A stretch of DNA of 64,000 bases from Ridgeia piscesae (Eukaryota > Annelida > Polychaeta > Sabellida > Siboglinidae). Positions 48,101-59,171 of the stretch are shown here, piece by piece. Position numbers and translations under genes: made by a program. The notes under the pieces are model-generated. The model did no database searches and was not told the DNA's origin. It saw nothing but the letters and a program-made list of their open reading frames with translations. The first letter of the stretch is position 1. The number at the start of each line of letters is the position of its first letter. The stretch lies in the NCBI GenBank assembly GCA_025642075.2, contig JAODUO010000153.1, forward strand, positions 210,001-274,000. Reading direction: 5' to 3'.

Positions 48101-51100
48101 TTGCTGTATTGCAATTTTTTTTAGATTTATGACATGAAATATTCGAAACTAGTTAAGTTATTTCTCTCGCCTTCCTAAAAGTCCAGGATTCACTTCCACA
48201 CATGCTAACTGGAAATACAAATGCATTCATATATCTGCTCTTCATCTTTGTCTTTCCACGTCTTAATTAGTCTCGCCACAGCAGTTCTATTGAATACCAA
48301 ACACCTACTGATACTTGTAGTGGACTGACTAATTCTAGAAAAGGACAAGAACAAGAACAAGATGTTAATTTTTTGACCCCAAAATAAGTATACATGAATA
48401 AAATAATCATAAGGTGAAACATAAACAAACCGTCATACATCAGTAATTTAAAACAGTGAAATGGGGTCAGTGACTCCTGTTAAGACTGAAAAGTCGCTAT
48501 CACAGGAGCCACTCGTAGTAATTATACATTTAGTTAACCTCTCAATATACGTATGTATAGTAATTTTTACTTCAATAGTAATTTTTTCATCAATACGATT
48601 TGTTTTCTCTTAATAGTTTATTCTATCTCTGATGCATGCTTCTCTGTAGTATAAGTAAGTATAAATAATTAAGTAACAATAAAAAATACATATAACAATT
48701 CATTGCATCTATCCATATATGTGCATATTAAAATTCTAATGACTTTGTGTATTAAACTTACATATGTAACAATCAGATATTGTACATACGTTTTGATATT
48801 TTTGTTAGAGATACATTTACAACTCCTGTGTTAGCTGGGCTGTTTGATGAAAACCACCGGAGACAGTGAATGGTTACAGAGGTGGTTACTAGTTAAAATG
48901 GAATGAAAATAAAACCAATGTGCAGTCTCACCCGCCAGTGGGCAGGCACTTGCTGCTTGAGGATGGCGTTGTAAGCCTCGTCCAGCTTCTCCGACATGAC
49001 CACCTCACCCTTGATGGCAAGCTGGAGGGACTTGAGGGACTGGTGGATGACCGACAGCAAGTGGTTGAAGCGGTCAATCTCCTGCCGCAGCACTGTGAAC
49101 AGGGCTGACCGGTTGATGGACCGGATCTTGTCAACAGCCATCTCCAGCGACTGACTCGCCTCATCACTGGATCCTACAGGGACAATCACAGGAAATGGGG
49201 ACAGATCAGTATGAATGTGTTTCCACGTCACAGGACACATGACTCGGGGACAGATCAGTATTTATTTTTCCACTTCACAGGCAGGACAGATGACATGGGG
49301 ACAGATCAGTATTTATTTTTTCCACTTCACAGGCAGGACAAATGACACGGGGACAGATCAGTATTTACTTTTCCACTTCACATGCAGGACAGATGACATG
49401 GGGACAGATCAGTATTTATTTTTTCCACTTCACAGGCAGGACAGATGACATGGGGACAGATCAGTATTTATTTTTCCACTTCATAGGCAGGACAGATGAC
49501 ATGGGGACAGATCAGTATTTATTTTTCCACTTCACAGGCAGGACAGATGACATGGGGATCAGATCAGCATTTATTTTTCCACTTACAGGCAGGACAGATG
49601 ACATGGGGAAGATCAGTTTTATTTTTTCCACTTCACAAGCAGGGCAGATGACATGGGGACAGATCAGTATTTTTTTCCACTTCATAGGCAGGAAGATGAC
49701 ATGGGGACAGATCAGTATTTATTTTTCCACTTCACAGTGGACAGATGACATGGGGCAGATCAGTATTTATTTTTCCCCTTTGAGGCAGGACAGATGACAT
49801 GGGACAGTCAGTATTATTTTTCCACTTCACAGGCAGGACAGATGACATGGGGACAGATCAGTATTTATTTTTTCCACTTAACAGGCAGGACAGATGACAC
49901 GGGGACAGATCAGTATTTATTTTTTCCACTTAACAGGCAGGACAGATGACATGGGGACAGATCAGTATTTATTTTTTCCACTTAACAGGCAGGACAGATG
50001 AAATGGGGACAGATCAGTATTTATTTTTCCACTTCGTAGGCAGGACAGATGACACGGGGACAGATCAGTAATTACTTTTCCACTTCACCGGCAGGACAGA
50101 TGACACGGGGACAGATCAGTATTTATTTTTCCACTTCACAGGCAGGATAGATGGCATGGGGACAGATCAGTATTTATTTTTCCACTTCACAGGCAGGATA
50201 GATGGCATGGGGACAGATCAGTATTTATTTTTCCACTTCACAGGCAGGATAGATGACATGGGGACAGATCAGTATTTATTTTTCCACTTCACAGGTAGGA
50301 CAGATGACATGGGGACAGATCAGTATTTATTTTTCCACTTCACAGGCAGGACAGATGACATGGGGACAGATCAGTATTTATTTTTTCCACTTAACAGGCA
50401 GGACAGATGAAATGGGGACAGATCAGTATTTATTTTTCCACTTCGTAGGCAGGACAGATGAAATGGGGACAGATCAGTATTTATTTTTCCACTTCGTAGG
50501 CAGGACAGATGACACGGGGACAGATCAGTAATTACTTTTCCACTTCACAGGCAGGACAGATGACACGGGGACAGATCAGTATTTATTTTTCCACTTCACA
50601 GGCAGGATATATGGCATGGGGACAGATCAGTATTTATTTTTCCACTTCACAGGCAGGATAGATGACATGGGGACAGATCAGTATTCAGTTGCCCTCTTCA
50701 CAGGAAACATGACATGGGAACATAATCAGTATTTAGTTTTCCGTTTCACAGAATGCATGAAATGGGATTACATCAGCATTAATTTGTTCTATACTTGATG
50801 GTGCACAAAGTAAGGAGCTCAGTGATGCTCCCAGAGAACTCAGAGTGATGACTGCCGACCTTTCTCCTTCTTGCCCTGTGTAGGTTCTTTGTACTTTGTC
50901 TTGGCGAAGGCCATATCAGTGCTCATCCCGATCTTGGCAACATCTGCAAGAGACAGTGGGTGCAGCATCTTGAGAGCGGCACACACTTCTTCGTCATAAA
51001 TGTCCACCTCCGTTGGTAGAGAGCGAGTCATGTCTGCCGCGATCTCCAGCGCAATTTGATCACTGCTACGGCCGTCCCTATACCAAACAGACACAGTTTA

Positions 51101-54100
51101 ACTCACCGTAGACAACTGATACATTCATCACATGAGAAACTCCCTCAAAAGGTTCATCAAGCCATCAAAACATGGGTGCCAAACTGTTGTTTTATTGACA
51201 TTATAAAGGTTACTTGTCATGACAACTGCATGCATGGAAATAAAATCTATGAAATGTCATAATGTTAATGTTATCATAATAATAAGGTAACTTCTGTTGT
51301 GTTTAATCCTTGGAAATCAAGTTCATAGGTACATTAAAACATCAGCATTGATCAGTATCGAATATGAATATTAATACAAATACATTTATTTAGGGTAAAA
51401 AACATACAGTTGGTATATACACAAACATAGCCTTTAGAAGGTAAATATGTTAAACAATGAGTAGATAAAAATAAATAAGGTTATAAGTGTAAAAGTGTAA
51501 TATAACAGATAAAACAATGAGCAATATATCTCACTGTATATAAATATGCAATTTATACATGTTGAGAAACACAATTTGAAAATAAAAAAGGAATGGATAA
51601 AATAAATAAATTGATAAGCTGTATAAACGAAGTTAATAACTAAATAAATAATAATAAACATATATGCAAGATATGATATCTATCTTACTGGTTTACAGTG
51701 TACAGTGATTAGGCCCAGCTGCACCACATTGGGTCATTAACTATATCTATGCAATTTACTGGACTAAATCACATAAGTCCATTTTGATTAATCATGAATA
51801 TTGTAATCACCACATCTAAAATATCTTGTCTTGCCATTTCACAACCTCAACAGACAAAAACCTATCTGCTATGTTGTCAGTTGTCACAGCAAATGAGACA
51901 ATCAGTCATGTGACAATCAGTCATGTGACAATCAGTCATGTGACCAATCAGTCATGTGACCAATCAGTCATGTAACCAATCGGTCATGTGACCAATCAGT
52001 CATGTGATCAATCAGTCATGTGACATACCCTATGAGACCCTTCATGATGCGTGGTTGCACTCCAAGGATTGTCTCAATGAATGTGCCAGCCTGCGACACA
52101 AGGTAGGCTTTCTCTGCATTCTCATTCATCCCAAACACCTCTGGGTCATCTTGGGCAGGCAACGTCTCGATGTACACCTTTGCCTCAGTGAAGCTGAAGC
52201 CTTGAGGCAGAGGGTGGTACAACTGGGCAACAAAAGGAGATATGGGGTACAATCACACGTCATTTACATTTCTTTGTTTATAGAATACCATAAGTGTTTA
52301 AACAAATATAGTGTTTGCTCATATAAAACAGATCAGGCTAAAAATAAATAATACGGTAACTTCTAAATCAATCCTAAATCAAGAAAAGCAAGAAAACATG
52401 GATACGTATTCACAAATACTGCTAAGAAATTTCGAAAGTATGGTTATTATGTGACATCGTAAAGGGCACTATTGTGAGAAAAAAGGAATTACAATTACTA
52501 GTAATCAGCATAGTTGGAATAGTTTTTGCGACAGAAAGATGCAAATATGGGTGATAGTGGCTCATACATCACGGACACCTGAAATGAATGGCAAATATGA
52601 GAGCGGCAAAGAAATAATCAGAGGCAGACACAGGCTGAGATGAGAGGACTGGAAAGAACAGCTGGGCTGACGTGAACCGTCATAACTGGTGGTGACTGCA
52701 GAAGAGACAGGACCAGGGACGGAACTGACAGGTGAAGCAGGAGATGCAACTAAGTTGCCCACACCCCAACCCACAAGGGGAGGGGGAGGAGGAGAATGAG
52801 TGTCTGTGAGCACGTTGTGGTGTATCCATAATAATGATGTGTGACTGTTCATTACTAAGACATCCCATCAGGGGATAGGACATTTTGCTATTTAATATAA
52901 TAATTTAACAAAATTGACACAAACAAATGTGAGACTTACCTTGTCTTTGGAGTAGTAGTAGCCATGCTGTAGGATGTTGGGATGGTAGAATTTCTGCAGG
53001 AGGCTGTGGAGACAACGCCGGTCCATGTCGTCTGTCACCCTGCCTCCATATGTCACTTCCCCAGTTAGGTACCACAGCGCCGGCCACGGGATCACTTCCT
53101 GCTCCTCTAGTAGCATCTCAAGCTGAAGGACTGACACCTGCAACACACACTGACACCTGCAACACACACTGACACCTGCAACACACACTGACACCTGCAA
53201 CACACATGACACCTGCAACACACACTGACACCTGCAACACACACTGACACCTGCAACACACACTGACACCTGCAACATACACTGACACTTGCAACAAACA
53301 CTGACACCTGCAACATACACTGACACCTGCAGCACACACTGACACCTGCAACACACACTGACACCTGCAACACACACTGACACCTGCAACACACACTGAC
53401 ACCTGCAACACACACTGACACCTGCAACATACACTGACACCTGCAACACACACTGACACCTGCAACACACACTGACACCTGCAACATACACTGACACCTG
53501 CAGCACACACTGACACCTGCAACACACACTGACACCTGCAACATACACTGACACCTGCAGCACACACTGACACCTGCAACACACACTGACACCTGCAACA
53601 CACACTGACACCTGCAACACACACTGACACCTGCAACACACACTGACACCTGCAACACACACTGACACCTGCAACATACACTGACACTTGCAACAAACAC
53701 TGACACCTGCAACATACACTGACACCTGCAGCACACACTGACACCTGCAACACACACTGACACCTGCAACACACACTGACACCTGCAACACACACTGACA
53801 CCTGCAACAACACTGACACCTGCAACACACACTGACACCTGCAACACACACTGACACCTGCAACATACACTGACACCTGCAGCACACACTGACACCTGCA
53901 ACACACACTGACACCTGCAACACACACTGACACCTGCAACACACACTGACACCTGCAACACACACTGACACCTGCAACACACACTGACACCTGCAACACA
54001 CACTGACACCTGCAACACACACTGACACCTGCAACACACACTGACACCTGCAACATACACTGACACCTGCAACATAACACTGACACCTGCAACATACACT

Positions 54101-55507
54101 GACACCTGCAACACACACTGACACCTGCAACACACACTGACACCTGCAACACACACTGACACCTGCAACATACACTGACACCTGCAGCACACACTGACAC
54201 CTGCAACACACACTGACACCTGCAACACACACTGACACCTGCAACACACACTGACACCACAAAACACACTGACACCTGCAACACACATGACACTGCAACA
54301 TACACTGACACCTGCAACACACACTGACACCTGCAACATACACTGACACCTGCAACACACACTGACACCTGCAACATACACTGACACCTGCAACACACAC
54401 TGACACCTGCAACATACACTGACACCTGCAACACACACTGACACCTGCAACAAACACTGACACCTGCAACACACACTGACACCTGCAACACACACTGACA
54501 CCTGCAACACACACTGACACATGCAACACACACTGACACCTGCAACACACACTGACACCTGCAACACACACTGACACCTGCAACACACACTGACACCTGC
54601 AACACACAATACCACCTGTAACACACACTGACACCTGCAACACACACTGACACCTGCAACACACACCACTGACACCTGCAACATACATGGACACCTGCAA
54701 CATACACTGACAACTGCAACACACATTGACATCTGCAACATACACAAACACCTGCAACACACACTGACACCTGCAACATACACTGACACCTGCAACACAC
54801 ATGGACACCTGCAACACACACTCACACCTGCAACACACACTCACACCTGCAACACACACTCACACCTGCAGCAAAGATCTAACTAAGAAATGTTAATACA
54901 GATCACTGAGACAAGTATGCATCATATACATCACTACAATCTGTAGCACTATAAGTCACTGATACTTACATAAAGTGCAACACTGAAATCTTAACCAATA
55001 CAACAGCAATTCTTGTCCACATGTACAACATTAAAACCAAACACTTCACATTGTGAAATTTGCTGCATTCATTAATGAATGCAGCTCATACATCACTAAA
55101 ACTTGCATCATAAATATCATTGAGCCACACAGCTAGCCTTGTACTGAACTACAACACAAGAGACACAAGTCATCACAAAACATGCATCACACAACAAACA
55201 TACAAGTGACACAAACATAACCTACAGCCACAACACAAACATTAAACACAACTGCTACAAACATGACACTGCCCACCTCAAGATCAGAGTCACTGAACTC
55301 GTAAGGTATGTTCCAACCGAGCCGGCCGTATTTCTTCCTCTCGTGGATGACCGCATTGAAGAAACACAGTCCAAAGAGAAGTGTCCGCCATTCTGGGTGG
55401 TCCGCACACGACTCCTCGTACAACTTCTGGGTGATTGCTCCAGAGCCCCCACCCCCAAAAGATCGGAGCAGGTTTGCCTTCAGGCCCTGCGGTGGCTCCA
55501 CTGTCAT
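44948..55507 (-). CDS. Axonemal dynein heavy chain, C-terminal nine exons
   Basis: Minus-strand spliced region giving about 628 residues of the motor C-terminus (end of the AAA ring and the C-terminal domain). Dynein heavy chains are ATP-driven microtubule motors of ciliary arms. Diagnostic motifs in order: PPQGLKANLLRSFG, GLCFFNAVIHERKKYGRLGW, NIPYEFSDSDLE, TGEVTYGGRVTDDMDRRC, DDPEVFGMNENA, VLRQEIDRFNHLL, SFWLS, GFLTAVLQNHARKLGISVDS, DALPG, CPLYRTSSRAGTLSSTGMST and RGVALLCQLDT-stop. All joins are in phase except for one extra base in the exon at 47304-47557. The DNAH subtype is not settled; an insertion before SFWLS and the LKANLLRSFGG stretch make me lean toward DNAH14-like, from memory only. 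Exons encoding the rest of the motor were not found to the right. Confidence 0.92.
45640..45786 (-). CDS. Dynein heavy chain exon (GVLVFGLYIDGARWD)
   Basis: 147 bp, 49 codons, phase 0. Acceptor TTTTAATTGCAG|GGC and donor AATGCG|GTACGT. Encodes NGVLVFGLYIDGARWDVNAG, DALPGNRFSKLPQVHFIPNA. Confidence 0.92.
45787..46879. other. Intron with an old LINE 3' end
   Basis: From about 46260 to 46830: AATAATAATAATAATTGTAAAG then GCGTCTATAGCACG, and further along AATTGGACGCCAACAAAACGG. This layout resembles the 3' end of the CR1/L2 element at 34062-34900. Degenerate. Confidence 0.5.
46880..47037 (-). CDS. Dynein heavy chain exon (GFLTAVLQNHARK)
   Basis: 158 bp, two bases in, phase 0 out. Acceptor CATCTGCTGCAG|GG and donor TTCACG|GTAGGT. 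Encodes FLTAVLQNHARKLGISVDSL and TFEFAVMNNSSDTND. Confidence 0.92.
47304..47557 (-). CDS. Dynein heavy chain exon with one extra base before GFFFPQG
   Basis: 254 bp. Acceptor ATGTTGCAG|CAA and donor CACAGG|GTTGGT. Encodes FAYESCKPLAQWVSDLIQRV, an unusually long insert (LVTAASEKALRSQLIGTYLQ and more), then QPSSFWLS. After TTCTGGCTGTCC one extra T throws the invariant GFFFPQG out of frame. Correct phases need 253 bp, exactly one fewer. Confidence 0.88.
47558..48931. other. Intron, AT-rich
   Basis: No supported feature. Confidence 0.4.
48932..49173 (-). CDS. Dynein heavy chain exon (VLRQEIDRFNHLL)
   Basis: 242 bp, two bases in, phase 0 out. Acceptor TCCCTGTAG|GA and donor TGGCGG|GTGAGA. Encodes ALFTVLRQEIDRFNHLLSVI and MSEKLDEAYNAILKQQVPAH. 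The V..QE.DRFN.LL and QVP..W motifs are typical of the family. Confidence 0.92.
49196..50722. repeat. 51-bp minisatellite near a dynein acceptor, about 30 copies
   Basis: Unit contains ACATGGGGACAGATCAGTAT, TTATTTTTCC, ACTTCACAGGCAGGACAGATG. A diverged partial unit reaches to about 20 bp from the acceptor at 49173. Units around 49550-49810 have many 1-3 bp indels, probably consensus errors. Confidence 0.95.
50860..51077 (-). CDS. Dynein heavy chain exon (variable segment)
   Basis: 218 bp, 1 + 216 + 1. Acceptor TTTGGTATAG|G and donor AAAG|GTCGGC. Encodes DGRSSDQIALEIAADMTRSL, then a less conserved stretch ending TKYKEPTQGKKEK. The donor is weaker than the others, but phases fit on both sides. 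Confidence 0.85.
51078..51895. other. Intron, AT-rich
   Basis: No supported feature. Confidence 0.4.
51896..52024. repeat. 16-bp tandem repeat at a dynein donor, about eight copies
   Basis: Unit CAATCAGTCATGTGAC. It begins about four bases into the intron after the donor of the exon at 52029-52222 (GTATGTCACATGACTGATTG on the gene strand). Confidence 0.93.
52029..52222 (-). CDS. Dynein heavy chain exon (DDPEVFGMNENA)
   Basis: 194 bp, phase 0 in and two bases out. Acceptor TTGCCCAG|TTG and donor ATAGG|GTATGT. Encodes LYHPLPQGFSFTEAKVYIET and DDPEVFGMNENAEKAYLVSQ. Confidence 0.92.
52223..52939. other. Intron, no feature seen
   Basis: Unique sequence; open frames here are not supported by splice sites or similarity. 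Confidence 0.4.
52940..53137 (-). CDS. Dynein heavy chain exon (IPWPALWYLTGEVTYGGRVTD)
   Basis: 198 bp, 66 codons, phase 0 both sides. Acceptor GTGTTGCAG|GTGTCAGTC and donor GACAAG|GTAAGT. Encodes VSVLQLEMLLEEQEVIPWPA and TGEVTYGGRVTDDMDRRC, near-universal in axonemal dyneins. A 19-bp array upstream repeats its acceptor and first bases. Confidence 0.93.
53128..54872. repeat. 19-bp minisatellite made of a splice acceptor, about 91 copies
   Basis: Unit CTGACACCTGCAACACACA; on the gene strand TGTGTGTTGCAGGTGTCAG. The real acceptor is TGTGTTGCAG|GTGTCAGTC of the exon at 52940-53137, so each unit copies the acceptor and about eight exon bases. Units with CATACA, CAGCAC or AAACA variants are interspersed. 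The Cys/Val-rich frames across it (up to about 650 codons on the minus strand) are not proteins. Confidence 0.97.
54873..55276. other. Intron, no feature seen
   Basis: Between the 19-bp array and the dynein exon at 55277; short ACAACACAAACA-like stretches only. Confidence 0.4.
55277..55507 (-). CDS. Dynein heavy chain exon (PPQGLKANLL to NIPYEFSDSDLE)
   Basis: 231 bp, 77 codons, phase 0 on both sides. Acceptor GTTCTGTTCCAG|ATG and donor CTTGAG|GTGGGC. The first codon is ATG but follows an acceptor, so it is internal. This is the most upstream dynein exon found in the window. Confidence 0.93.
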
Positions 55508-55744
55508 CTGGAACAGAACAACAGCTGATTTTTGAAGCGATAGGCTGCAGGTGAAAAGGAATAAATGCAAATTTGTGACTGACTTTTGATTGGAAATATT
55601 TTGATCTGACTATTACAGTGACTTTGTATGTTTAAGAGAGACCCCAATATCATGTACCAGTTTTCATTTATGATCTGATGACAATTACAGTTTTAAATGA
55701 GACTGTCAAAATCTATAATAAAAAAAACATGTGACACTGTGGCT

Positions 55745-56490
55745 TACAACTTGGATGTCTCTATGCAGGCGCTATTATGAATCATTTGATGTATGCAGAT
55801 GACCTTTGTATCCGTTCATTTAACGTGTCTGGGTTAATTGAGAAAACTAACTGTGACTCAGTGGTTCCACGGTAGAGCTTTGCACTCTGGAGTAAGAGAA
55901 ATCGGGTTCGAATCCCCAGGTATTGTGTTAAGCAATTGGGCAAGTTTTTCCACTCCACATTGCTACATTTCACTCAGTTATATGAATGAGTATCTGGCTA
56001 TAGACAGAGGTGGATATTTGTATGAGCAGCCTTCACACATTAATTGCAATGTGGCTGGATACTTCCCAGAGAAGTTGAAATGGTGTTTGATTGCACAGTT
56101 CTGTCAGGGAAGTAAAGGCTTTGCGCAGTCCTGAGGACTGGATACTGCGCTATAAAAGGACTTACCTTTTTTAACTGACTGTTGTTCTTATTATGGTGAA
56201 AGTTTAACATAACATATAATGCCAGCAAGTCATACTGTATTGTTATGGACAAAAAGCATCAGGACATGAAAAATATTCATCCTATCACGCTCAATAATTG
56301 TCAGTTATCTCACACTATTAAATATAAATATCTGGGTCATATAATTAACAATAATCTTACTGATGTGATGACATTGCCAGACAAAAACTCAACCATTAAA
56401 ACTTCTAAATTGTACTCATGCTGTAGCATTATGTACACTGCAAGTCTTTGGTGTACAAATACACATTTTTAGTGGTAATGGTATTATTTA
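55745..56490 (+). mobile_element. Non-LTR retrotransposon RT fragment split by a SINE
   Basis: Before the SINE: NHLMYADDLCIRSFN (YADD box, 55775-55825). After it: SYYGESL, CIVMDKKHQDMKNIHPITLN, and HTIKYKYLGHIINNNLTDV (56230-56370). The same RT lineage as 33460-37107 (KYLG thumb motif). Internally deleted and frameshifted. Confidence 0.75.
55855..56172 (+). mobile_element. tRNA-derived SINE with target duplication
   Basis: 318 bp. Head GACTCAGTGGTTCCACGGTA GAGC (A box) and GGGTTCGAATCCCC (B box). The tail contains GCGCAGTCCTGAGGACTGGA and CGCTATAAAAGGACTTACC, ending in a T-run. Flanked by AACTAACTGT (55845-55854) and AACTGACTGT (56173-56182), a 10-bp target duplication with one mismatch. Sits inside the RT fragment. 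Confidence 0.85.
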
Positions 56491-57128
56491 TGTTAGTGTT
56501 GCATTAGTTGCATAAAAACGTATTTTTTTACACAATTTGCCATCATGTTGTAGTACAAGTTTAATGTTTGTTATAAACCATGTTAAATCTTAAAATAAAC
56601 GTACGCATTCATCCATTCCATATACACTTTACTGTATGCTGTGTCATCTTCAAAATACTGATAATCCACTTTTTGTCAGTTAATTATTTTATACCAATGT
56701 ACATTTTTACTGGGCCCCACACATATTGCACTATACATTAACATTTTTATGGTTAAAACAAATGTTTACATACAGGTGTATGTTATATATAATTATATAT
56801 TTTATATGTACATATAATTAACTATCTTATTTTTTACTAATTTATTATTATTATATATTTAATGTCTGTCTATAATTAACCTTGTGTTACATTTTATATA
56901 TTTTGTTTATCGCTTATATATTTTGATTTTTTTTATGTAACACCTTATTACATTTTATTTTATATATTTTGTTTATCTCTTATTTGTTTTTATCTACTGA
57001 CTTTTTTCTACCTTATGAACAAGTGTAGTTAAGATACTCATGGTTAGCTAAAACCACTGAGCAATTATTTTATGAACATGGAAATAGTTAAAAGATAGTC
57101 TTTTGAACGTTATGCGTGTGAAGAACTA
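56491..57128. other. AT-rich non-coding DNA
   Basis: Very AT-rich, no supported feature. Either the dynein upstream intron or intergenic. Confidence 0.4.
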
Positions 57129-57170
57129 AAAGTGCTGCCACCTCACGGAGCATGGGTAATCGAGGCTACC
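57129..57170 (-). repeat. 40-bp dispersed motif, copy 3 (inverted)
   Basis: Reverse complement reads GTAGCCTCGATTACCCATGC then TCCGTGAGGTGGCAGCACTTTT. Next to it the minus strand is open from 57487 to 57143 without a recognisable product. Confidence 0.75.
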
Positions 57171-58255
57171 TGCAAAAATGCTGTGTAGACCAGTGATGTC
57201 ATCGACCTGTGACCTGGTAACGAAACTGGAATCAGTGATTCATTGTGCTTATGTTTAAAGCACAGGAACTTGGCAGTCTGGACTGCTGTCAGTGAATTAT
57301 ACAACTTAGAAAGCCGTTCAAAGTACGCGGTACTCGACTTCAACGAAAATTCCGACCAAGGCAAGCTGTGTACCGAAGCCAAACTTGCCCAAACAAAGGC
57401 AAAGGCAAAGCCGAGCCCGAAGCAGATCATCCTGCTGACAGGAACTTTTAGTTTTACGTCAGCTTGATACAAAAGGTAAATATGCAAAGAATAGCTCTAT
57501 TCTAAAATAGTGCCTGACATAATTGGTACGGGGATCCCAAAACTGTTATACACGTAAATCGGTTAGATCAATAATGGTGTAATTATTCATAATAAAATTA
57601 TTAGCTACAGGTAAGCAAGTTCAGGGTTTCGCTGCCGCAATGCATCGTGGGTAATGTCATAGGTCAATCGACATAAACATCTCACACGTGCCCGTTTAAG
57701 AGATACAGAAGTTCGAGTTTATAGTCTTGTTTCTTGGTTTCCGTAATTATTTCGCGCATATATAGACAACGAAATAAATCATAAATGTTTACGACACTGA
57801 AGGTGCCAACAATTGGGAACAACGTTGCACATGGTTGCGCAGGCATTCGCCAGGGCCCCATTCGCAAGTCACTCGGCGTCTCGTATTACTGCGTTCCTTC
57901 GAAGGCAAGCGTGAACGAAGGTGTACAGAAAGCGAAACAATATATCGCAGGTTTTTGACAATGTCATGTTTTGCGAAAATCATTCTCTGATCTGGACAGA
58001 AACATTTGTCTTGGTAGCTGACAACAGTATATGTGAGGAATGTCGTTAAACACTGATTGGATTTTGGGCTGGGCCTCAGTTGTTAAATGTTATTTAATAT
58101 TTCCTATATACAGTGCATCTGTTATAATGCATGACACACTCTATTTAATATTTGTACAACTTGGTTACATCCTGATTAGATCTAATATTAGAATAGCTTT
58201 ATACATAACAATCGTAAGCTTTGTCATATCAGAATCTGAATGGGGTACGTCGTAA
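57171..58255. other. Non-coding region upstream of the RING-NHL gene
   Basis: May hold the promoter and first exon of the plus-strand RING-NHL gene, since its 5' UTR is spliced at 59171, but I could not locate either. The sequence at 57630-57655 (CCGCAATGCATCGTGGGTAA) looks promoter-like without proof. Confidence 0.35.
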
Positions 58256-58926
58256 TACAACAGTGTATGTGGAGGTGATACAACAGTGTATGTGGTAGTG
58301 ATACAACAGTGTATGTGGTAGTGATACAACAGTGTATGTGGTAGTGATACAACAGTGTATGTGGTAGTGATACAACAGTGTATGTGGTAGTGATACAACA
58401 GTGTATGTGGAGGTGATACAACAGTGTATGTGGTAGTGATACAACAGTGTATGTGGAGTGATACAACAGTGTATGTGGTAGTGATACAACAGTGTATGTG
58501 GTAGTGATACAACAGTTATGTGATATACAACAGTTGTTATGTGGGGAGTGATACAACAGTGTATGTGGTAGTGATACAACAGTGTATGTGGTAGTGATAC
58601 AACAGTGTATGTGGTAGTGATACAACAGTGTATGTGGTAGTGATACAACAGTGTATGTGGTAGTGATACAACAGTGTATGTGGTAGTGATACAACAGTGT
58701 ATGTGGTAGTGATACAACAGTGTATGTGGAGGTGATACAACAGTGTATGTGGTAGTGATACAACAGTGTATGTGGTAGTGATACAACAGTGTATGTGGTA
58801 GTGATACAACAGTGTATGTGGTAGTGATACAACAGTGTATGTGGTAGTGATACAACAGTGTATGTGGTAGTGATACAACAGTGTATGTGGTAGTGATACA
58901 ACAGTGTATGTGGTAGTGATACAACA
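58256..58926. repeat. 23-bp minisatellite, about 29 copies
   Basis: Unit TGATACAACAGTGTATGTGG TAG with a GGAGG variant. The stretch 58510-58555 is scrambled by indels. It lies upstream of the RING-NHL coding exon. Confidence 0.96.
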
Positions 58927-59171
58927 GTATGTAATTATGATAAGTTCTGCTGTAGTTGCTTTGTTACTGCAGGATACAGTATTTAGTGCCAGTGGAAAAT
59001 ATAGTTTCTGCCCATCGATATGAACCTGTTTTGACAGAACCTGTAATGACCTACTTTTATAAAGGAATATTTATCTGTATCAATAAGATCTATATATATA
59101 TATATATATATATAGATATACAGCATATTATATGTTTACCGTTGGTGTAACGTAATCATCTTGTTTGACAG

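Noticed and set aside
52892..54859. 650-codon Cys/Val-rich frame on the minus strand
   Set aside because: It is the 19-bp acceptor array read through into the true dynein exon; the other frames across the array are equally open.
55862..55930. tRNA gene
   Set aside because: A- and B-box-like sequences are present, but they belong to the head of the SINE with a target duplication; the cloverleaf is not intact.
57143..57487. 114-codon minus-strand frame as an upstream dynein or other exon
   Set aside because: No dynein motif and no recognised family; it borders a dispersed motif, so it is more likely part of a repeat.
58224..58924. His/Tyr/Thr-rich frames on the minus strand
   Set aside because: Artefacts of the 23-bp minisatellite.
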